This document shows positions 5,430 through 8,111 of a DNA stretch of 8,111 nt, in pieces. A model generated the notes under the pieces. That model was not told the origin of the DNA and did not search any database. It saw nothing but the letters and a program-made list of their open reading frames with translations. Made by a program: the position numbers and the translations under genes. The DNA lies in assembly GCA_043719475.1 (NCBI GenBank), contig JAYSTS010000031.1:1-8111 (forward strand), read 5' to 3'. The stretch's first letter is position 1. Each line of letters begins with the position of its first letter. Source of the stretch: SYFY01 sp043719475 (GTDB taxonomy: Bacteria > Pseudomonadota > Gammaproteobacteria > Pseudomonadales > Azotimanducaceae).

Positions 5430-6494
5430 TCACGCCAGTGGCCTGCTGGATCGATGCAGTAGCCAGGCCAGGAAACCCAGCATCACGATATGCACAGTCC
5501 ACAGGCCAAACATCGGCGGCAGTATGTCTTCCTCCAGCGCATATCGATTCCCCATCATTGCCAGGTAATAACACAGCAGTACCAACAAGCCCGGCAAAAT
5601 TCGAGAAAAGCGGCTGGCTCGGGGTCGCACCCGCGCGAGTGCAACGGCGATCATGACAGCAGCCAGCGTGAAAATCGGCATTGCAAGCCGCCAATGGAAT
5701 TCCGCCATACCATCTCCATCGACTGGTAGTTCGTCAGTTAGAACGCCAGTGATACCAACACGATTGCTGCCCGCAGATTGATTGAGCAGACGTTGTCCCA
5801 ACGAGGCGTACACCGCTACCCGGTAATCAGCCTGACCGGGAACACCTTCGTAACGGCGGCCTTCATCCAGCAGCAGGAACACCGACCCCGTTGTCCGGTC
5901 GAGTGACTGACGACCCGTGTTCGCCCACGTCGTTGCTTCACGTCCGTCAGGCAATCGCTCCCAGATAAAAACCGTGCCTAATTGTTCCCGATCTGCAGAC
6001 ACCGTTTCGGCGTAAACCACCCGCGTTTCGCGCGAATTGGCGTTGAACACCCCAGGGCTCACGTTTTGAAAATCCTGGCGGGCACGTTGTTCTAAAAAGA
6101 ACTCGCCGAGCCGTTGGTTCGACACCGGCGTGAGCTCTATGGCCAGCCACGCAACGACGGTACACACCACGAGGCTCAGGGGTGCAATCCACGCCAACAG
6201 GCGAAAGGTGCTCAGGCCACCCGTCTGCAATACCACCATTTCACTGTCTGCATACAGGCGCGACAACGTCAGCAATAAGGAAAGGTACAGGGCAAAGGGC
6301 AGTATCAACTGCAAAAATTCCGGCAGACGCAGACGCAGAATGGTGAACAGCGCATCAGCCGCGTACTTTCCCGCCACCGCATCCTGCAAGTAACCGATGA
6401 ATCGGCCACCGATACCCACCAACAACAGCACGACCACCGTCAGCAGAAAGACAGCCATCAGTTCGCGATTGATATATCTGGCAGCAACGCCCAA
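5430..6494 (-). CDS. lptF: LPS export ABC transporter permease LptF
   Basis: Partner permease of LptG in the inner-membrane LptB2FG lipopolysaccharide exporter. Using the TTG at 6492-6494 the product has 354 residues (E. coli 366). It starts MGVAARYINRELMAVF, then the first hydrophobic segment (11-29) and GRFIGYLQDAVAGKYAAD (30-47), the usual LptF opening. Further hydrophobic stretches lie near 59-79, 98-120, 268-286, 297-314 and 327-346, with a periplasmic domain at 120-265 containing PGVFNANSRETRVVYAE (147-163). FHWRLAMPI (266-274) and RFSRILPGLLVLLCYY (295-310) are typical of the second membrane half. AGGAG is seven bases before the TTG, a strong reason to choose it; an in-frame ATG at 6578 would add 28 residues that do not look like any LptF N-terminus and has no ribosome-binding site. 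First gene of the lptFG operon, divergent from pepA. Confidence 0.94.
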   Translation of the reverse strand: MGVAARYINRELMAVFLLTVVVLLLVGIGGRFIGYLQDAVAGKYAADALFTILRLRLPEFLQLILPFALYLSLLLTLSRLYADSEMVVLQTGGLSTFRLLAWIAPLSLVVCTVVAWLAIELTPVSNQRLGEFFLEQRARQDFQNVSPGVFNANSRETRVVYAETVSADREQLGTVFIWERLPDGREATTWANTGRQSLDRTTGSVFLLLDEGRRYEGVPGQADYRVAVYASLGQRLLNQSAGSNRVGITGVLTDELPVDGDGMAEFHWRLAMPIFTLAAVMIAVALARVRPRASRFSRILPGLLVLLCYYLAMMGNRYALEEDILPPMFGLWTVHIVMLGFLAWLLHRSSRPLA

Positions 6495-6571
6495 GCACTC
6501 ACTCCTGTTAACCACCCGGCCACCCCGCGCTATGCCGCGCTGCAGCGCACCGTGAATCGAGACGAAGGGAT

Positions 6572-6583
6572 ACGGCATGCCGT
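6572..6583. promoter_or_regulatory. 12-bp perfect palindrome between lptF and pepA
   Basis: ACGGCATGCCGT reads the same on both strands. It lies 78 bases before the lptF TTG start and 79 bases before the pepA ATG, almost exactly midway in the divergent gap. Symmetry and position suit a dimeric regulator site, though a 12-bp palindrome can arise by chance. Confidence 0.3.
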
Positions 6584-6591
6584 TGATGGAA

Positions 6592-6609
6592 AGTCTGGTT
6601 TCGCAGACT
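6592..6609. promoter_or_regulatory. Inverted repeat overlapping the likely pepA -35 region
   Basis: AGTCTG and CAGACT form a perfect 6-bp inverted repeat around GTTTCG. It overlaps the best -35 candidate for pepA, so it could be an operator, or the start of a small hairpin on lptF transcripts that begin further right. Confidence 0.3.
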
Positions 6610-6627
6610 AACCCCAGCCTGTAAACT
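6600..6627 (+). promoter_or_regulatory. Possible sigma-70 promoter of pepA
   Basis: TTCGCA (6600-6605) and TAAACT (6622-6627) are separated by 16 bases and match the consensus hexamers at four of six positions each. Transcription would begin about 30 bases before the pepA ATG. It is the best pair I can find in the gap, but the matches are modest. I found no convincing promoter for lptF on the other strand. Confidence 0.3.
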
Positions 6628-6662
6628 CGCCGCCTTCACCACTCAATCCGGCGCGCGGCATT

Positions 6663-8111
6663 ATGAAGTATTTCGTATCGCAAGGTCAGGCGACACAGAT
6701 GTCGACCCCTTGCCTGGTTTCAAGTCTCGCTACCGCGCGTCAAGCCGCCACGACTACCGAGGCACGCGCCACACTGCAAGCTGCACTGCGAGATTTCAAG
6801 GACCAGCCTGGTGAAATCCTGCTCGTCGCGTTACCTGTTGGCTCACCCGTCGAACGACTGCTGATCGCCGGTGGTTGCGATGTCGCTGTATCGACCACCC
6901 AGTATCGCAAGGCAACGCAGGCTGCAGCCTCAGCACTGGCTGCAGGCAAGTCTGAGTCCGCAGTGTGGGCACTGCATCAGGTCAAGATCGATGGCGGCGA
7001 TACACGCTGGGCCATCACCACTGGATTGACCCAGCTCAGCCTCGCAACTTATGCCTATCATCGTCACAAGTCCGGCACGGCGCCTGTACAACATCTGAAA
7101 AAAGTCGCGATTCCTTGCGATGACCGCTCCCGCGATGCCTGCAATCGTGCCGTCAGTGAGGCCAACGCTTTGAACAGTGGTCTCGTTTTGGCACGCGATC
7201 TCGGTAACGAGCCGCCAAACATCTGCAACCCCACCTGGCTGCTGGCGCAGACACGCAAGGTATTCAAGGGCGAGAAGGTCACCATCTCTGCGCTTGATGA
7301 AAAGAAGATGGCTGAACTCGGCATGGGGTCGTTCCTCTCGGTGTCGAAAGGCAGCGAATCACCCGGCAAGCTCATCATCATCCAGTACAAGGGTGGCAAG
7401 CGTGGTGCACCGCCAATCGCTCTGATTGGCAAGGGCATCACGTTCGACACCGGTGGCATCAGCCTTAAGCCGGGTCCCGCCATGGACGAAATGAAGTTCG
7501 ACATGTGCGGAGCAGCCTCGGTACTCGGTGCCACCAAGGCCGCCATCGACGCCAAACTGCCCATCAACATCGTCACCATCATCGCTGCTGCCGAGAACAT
7601 GCCCAGTGGCAGAGCTTCTCGCCCGGGCGATATCGTCACCAGCATGTCGGGCAAGACCATCGAAATCCTGAACACCGACGCCGAGGGCCGTTTGGTTCTG
7701 TGCGACGCCATCACCTACGCGCGCCGTTTCAAACCGAGCGCGGTCATCGATGTGGCCACTTTGACTGGTGCATGCATCATCGCGCTGGGCTCTCATGCCA
7801 GTGGCCTCTTCAGCAACGACGACAAGCTGGCCAACAACTTGCTGGCAGCCGGCGAGTGGAGTGGTGATCGCGCATGGCGCATGCCGGTGTGGGAAGACTA
7901 CCAGTCACAACTGAAGAGCAACTTCGCTGACATGGCGAACGTCGGCGGACGCGAAGGCGGCAGTATCGTCGCCGCATGTTTCCTTGCGCGTTTTACCGAG
8001 GGCTTGAAGTGGGCGCATCTGGACGTCGCTGGCACGGCGTTTTACTCCGGGCCCCGCAAGGGTTCGAGTGGGCGTCCTGTTCCTGCTCTGTTCCGTTACC
8101 TTGTCAGTGAA
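6663..8111 (+). CDS. pepA: Leucyl aminopeptidase, M17 family (partial, 3' end beyond the window)
   Basis: Cytosolic two-metal aminopeptidase that removes N-terminal residues from peptides, normally a homohexamer; in E. coli PepA also binds DNA in plasmid dimer resolution and carAB regulation, which cannot be judged here. The 483 codons present contain no stop. The usual closing motif GSSGRPVPALFRYL is reached at 467-480, so only a few to about twenty residues are missing (E. coli 503). The metal ligands are complete and spaced as in E. coli: Lys257 and Asp262 in GKGITFDTGGISLK, Asp280 in KFDM, Asp339 and Glu341 in NTDAEGRL; catalytic Lys269 and Arg343 are present too. Residues 1-150 form the variable N-terminal domain and are poorly conserved. 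ATG at 6663 is the first plausible start, although the upstream sequence shows no clear Shine-Dalgarno; Met13 is a weaker alternative. Transcribed away from lptF, a common gammaproteobacterial arrangement. Confidence 0.96.
   Translation, partial: MKYFVSQGQATQMSTPCLVSSLATARQAATTTEARATLQAALRDFKDQPGEILLVALPVGSPVERLLIAGGCDVAVSTTQYRKATQAAASALAAGKSESAVWALHQVKIDGGDTRWAITTGLTQLSLATYAYHRHKSGTAPVQHLKKVAIPCDDRSRDACNRAVSEANALNSGLVLARDLGNEPPNICNPTWLLAQTRKVFKGEKVTISALDEKKMAELGMGSFLSVSKGSESPGKLIIIQYKGGKRGAPPIALIGKGITFDTGGISLKPGPAMDEMKFDMCGAASVLGATKAAIDAKLPINIVTIIAAAENMPSGRASRPGDIVTSMSGKTIEILNTDAEGRLVLCDAITYARRFKPSAVIDVATLTGACIIALGSHASGLFSNDDKLANNLLAAGEWSGDRAWRMPVWEDYQSQLKSNFADMANVGGREGGSIVAACFLARFTEGLKWAHLDVAGTAFYSGPRKGSSGRPVPALFRYLVSE

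Noticed and set aside
7064..7714. 216-codon open frame on the minus strand
   Set aside because: It lies opposite pepA, whose metal-binding motifs are intact across this stretch; the frame has low-complexity composition and no recognisable domain.

Overview
The window is about 8.1 kb of protein-dense, moderately GC-rich bacterial chromosome. It looks like a gammaproteobacterium. Two conserved housekeeping blocks point there: queA-tgt-yajC (the start of the usual queA-tgt-yajC-secD-secF run), and lptF-lptG transcribed away from a divergent pepA. A REP-like GTAGGAGCGG stem-loop near the tRNA gene fits the same placement. I cannot name a genus from sequence alone.

Layout. On the minus strand, positions 1-2465 hold a tRNA-Leu(CAA) gene followed by queA, tgt and the first 54 codons of yajC. 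The open frames overlap by 8 and 14 bases, so this is a tightly coupled operon: QueA and Tgt serve queuosine modification of tRNA, and YajC belongs to the Sec accessory complex. The plus strand from 2664 to 4327 carries a thiolase that resembles the steroid thiolase FadA5, then a small RDD-family membrane protein. The two are separated by a short gap that contains a perfect 11-bp stem-loop. Convergent to these, with only 21 bases between stop codons, lie lptG and lptF (minus strand, 4349-6494), which encode the two permease subunits of the LPS export ABC transporter. After a 168-bp divergent intergenic region, pepA (leucyl aminopeptidase, M17 family) runs on the plus strand off the right edge; almost all of it is present.

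The genes are mostly core functions: tRNA modification, protein export, LPS transport and peptide turnover. The one accessory-looking gene is the FadA5-like thiolase, which hints at degradation of sterols or similar polycyclic side chains. It sits alone among housekeeping genes, behind its own likely promoter and a possible operator palindrome.

I do not see a mobile element, CRISPR array, toxin-antitoxin module or an obviously new multi-gene system. The points worth a second look are small: the thiolase's assignment, start and control region, a start-proximal hairpin before the RDD gene, a tandem octamer repeat before queA, palindromes between lptF and pepA, a G-U closing pair in the tRNA acceptor stem, and a non-ATG start for lptF. 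No gene-free stretch exceeds 300 bases.
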